From positions 1 to 5,597 of the forward strand of contig DAHVFK010000246.1 of the NCBI GenBank assembly GCA_027317055.1: DNA of 5,597 nucleotides, written 5' to 3'. Below are positions 5,032 through 5,597 of the stretch, piece by piece. Position numbers and translations under genes: made by a program. Positions within the stretch are counted from its first letter, which is position 1; each line of letters starts with the position of its first letter. The stretch is from Betaproteobacteria bacterium. GTDB lineage: Bacteria > Pseudomonadota > Gammaproteobacteria > Burkholderiales > SG8-39. The notes beneath the pieces were generated by a model. It worked only from the letters and a program-made list of their open reading frames with translations, was not told the DNA's origin and made no database searches.

Positions 5032-5289
5032 ATGCTCTGCCCCCTCTGCGACCACCACGAAGTCCATCTCCTCGAGACGCGCGGCGAGCGCCGCCGCCGG
5101 GAATGCGGCCGCTGCGGCCACCGCTGGACGACCTACGAGGTCGCAGCGGAGCGGTTTGTGGGGAAACGTCCACTGATAGCGTTGACAGTGGAAACGAAAG
5201 AGAGTAGGTTGCGAATTATCAACTTGGGAGCGGAAGCAGCGCATCGAACAGCTACGGGAGAGAGACACCATGAGACCGGCAATCATTGA
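5032..5289 (+). CDS. NrdR-type zinc-ribbon protein lacking the ATP-cone, 85 aa
   Basis: Residues 1-36 match the NrdR zinc ribbon: CPLC (C3, C6), LLETR, a basic run GERRRREC and CGRCGHRWTTYE (C25, C28). In NrdR this ribbon binds DNA upstream of ribonucleotide reductase genes. Here the dATP/ATP-sensing ATP-cone that should follow is absent, and residues 37-85 have no recognised fold. ATG 5032 gives the usual family start but has no Shine-Dalgarno site. In-frame GTG 5002 has GGTG (4994-4997) upstream but lies within the hairpin. The tail after about residue 45 may not be genuine: it crosses a direct repeat and inverted repeat at 5169-5194 and overlaps the next ORF by 20 nt, and another frame looks more protein-like there. 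It is the only gene here that could plausibly regulate transcription. A link to nrdJ is only inferred. Confidence 0.7.
   Translation: MLCPLCDHHEVHLLETRGERRRRECGRCGHRWTTYEVAAERFVGKRPLIALTVETKESRLRIINLGAEAAHRTATGERHHETGNH
5169..5192. repeat. Inverted repeat TCCACTG-N10-CAGTGGA
   Basis: TCCACTG (5169-5175) and CAGTGGA (5186-5192) are perfectly complementary across a 10-nt centre. The right arm lies inside the second copy of the TTGACAGTGGAAA repeat. There is no T-tract after it, so an operator-like site is more likely than a terminator. The first repeat copy at 4971 has no matching left arm. Confidence 0.5.
5176..5194 (+). repeat. TTGACA-containing direct repeat, copy 2
   Basis: ATAGCGTTGACAGTGGAAA, the partner of 4971-4988 with one extra G. 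TTGACA is at 5182-5187. At a 17-bp gap the -10 position reads TAGGTT (5205-5210), a 3 of 6 match to TATAAT, so promoter function is possible but weak. It could serve the two small genes at 5270 and 5398. Confidence 0.7.
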
Positions 5290-5401
5290 TCTGATCCTGA
5301 CCTACAAGCAGATGATCCTCGACTCTCGCTCTAAAAAGCTGCGCGAGACTTTGGGGAACGTGGTGCTGGACCTTGAGCGCATTCTGCGGGAGGCGCAGTG
5401 A
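5270..5401 (+). CDS. Small helical hypothetical protein, 43 aa
   Basis: ATG 5270 is preceded by GGGAGAGAG (5256-5264), a purine-rich ribosome binding site. The product begins MRPAIIDLILTYKQMILD and ends LDLERILREAQ, so it should be largely alpha-helical with alternating hydrophobic and charged residues. No motif is recognised. The stop TGA (5399-5401) overlaps the next start in GTGA, typical of coupled phage genes. The same frame is open upstream from 5186 and reads WERKQRIEQLRERD just before the ATG, but without ATG, GTG or TTG there. This is a probable small gene of unknown function. Confidence 0.55.
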   Translation: MRPAIIDLILTYKQMILDSRSKKLRETLGNVVLDLERILREAQ

Positions 5402-5597
5402 AGCGCACCCCTTCCCCATCGAAGCGCAATCTCGCGTGGCACTTCGTCGGTGAGAAATTGCGCGACGGTCGGCCCGTTCCCGCCGACGGAGCGTGGCTGG
5501 AGCACACCGGCAAGCTGATCCTCTGCGAGGAAGGATTGCACTGGAGCCGCGAACCATTAGATGCGCTTCAGTACGCTCCTGGCGAAACGCTCTGCCT
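5398..5597 (+). CDS. Phage protein with GLHxS...DALxYAPG signature, N-terminal part
   Basis: The frame opens at GTG 5398 with a good ribosome binding site GGGAGG (5388-5393) 4 nt upstream, and runs off the right edge after 66 full codons. After a basic start (KRTPSPSKRN) it reads LAWHFVGEKLRDGRPVP, a short LEHTGKLILCEEGLHWS block and then PLDALQYAPGETLC. From memory this ending (CxxGLHxS...DALxYAPGxxxCxV) is a widely shared phage domain of unknown function, sometimes listed as a DUF; I cannot give a reliable accession. It overlaps the 43-aa ORF by GTGA, so the two are probably translated together. The C-terminal part is outside the window. Confidence 0.75.
   Translation, partial: MKRTPSPSKRNLAWHFVGEKLRDGRPVPADGAWLEHTGKLILCEEGLHWSREPLDALQYAPGETLC

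Noticed and set aside
4399..5286. 295-codon open frame on the minus strand
   Set aside because: It lies antisense to the endolysin, HExxH and zinc-ribbon genes, all of which have family motifs. It reads through the terminator hairpin, and its product is low-complexity and Arg/Ala-rich, as expected from GC-rich antisense sequence.

Overview
The window looks like part of a tailed double-stranded DNA phage (or prophage) genome from a GC-rich bacterial host, most likely Gram-negative. The evidence is tight packing on one strand, a run of short genes joined by ATGA or GTGA overlaps, a GH24 endolysin beside a holin-like membrane protein, and a phage-style class II ribonucleotide reductase. All credible genes are on the + strand. 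No tRNA, rRNA, CRISPR array or insertion sequence was seen. Host and phage genus cannot be named from this sequence alone.

Region 1 (1-2620) holds the 3' part of a ribonucleotide reductase gene (nrdJ-like), an unrecognised 188-residue phage protein and a calcineurin-like metallophosphoesterase. They are separated by unusual G-rich spacers: arrays of about ten 5-nt units of form NGGYN. Two of the arrays run into a shared leader (AGTTCAATTTCTC, then AAGGGAG) that supplies the ribosome binding site of the next gene. The arrays lie only between genes. One of them creates a false in-frame GTG start for the second gene.

Region 2 (about 2620-5026) is a probable lysis transcription unit. An AT-rich stretch carries a perfect TATAAT inside an inverted repeat. 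It is followed by an S49 (SppA-like) peptidase with an N-terminal signal peptide, a coiled-coil plus transmembrane holin candidate, a possible 28-codon coupled ORF, a GH24 endolysin with an E-8-C-5-T catalytic pattern, and a small HExxH zincin-like protein. A strong GNRA-capped hairpin with a T-tract lies 17 bases after the last stop. Here genes touch or overlap and pentamer spacers are absent.

Region 3 (about 4971-5597) holds small accessory genes: an NrdR-type zinc ribbon without an ATP-cone, a 43-residue helical ORF, and the start of a phage protein with a GLHxS...DALxYAPG signature. A near-identical 18/19-nt repeat containing TTGACA occurs on both sides of the hairpin and zinc-ribbon core.

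The best candidates for something undescribed are the NGGYN spacer arrays with their leader, the exported S49 peptidase at the head of a lysis cassette, and the hairpin/zinc-ribbon/direct-repeat arrangement at 4971-5194.
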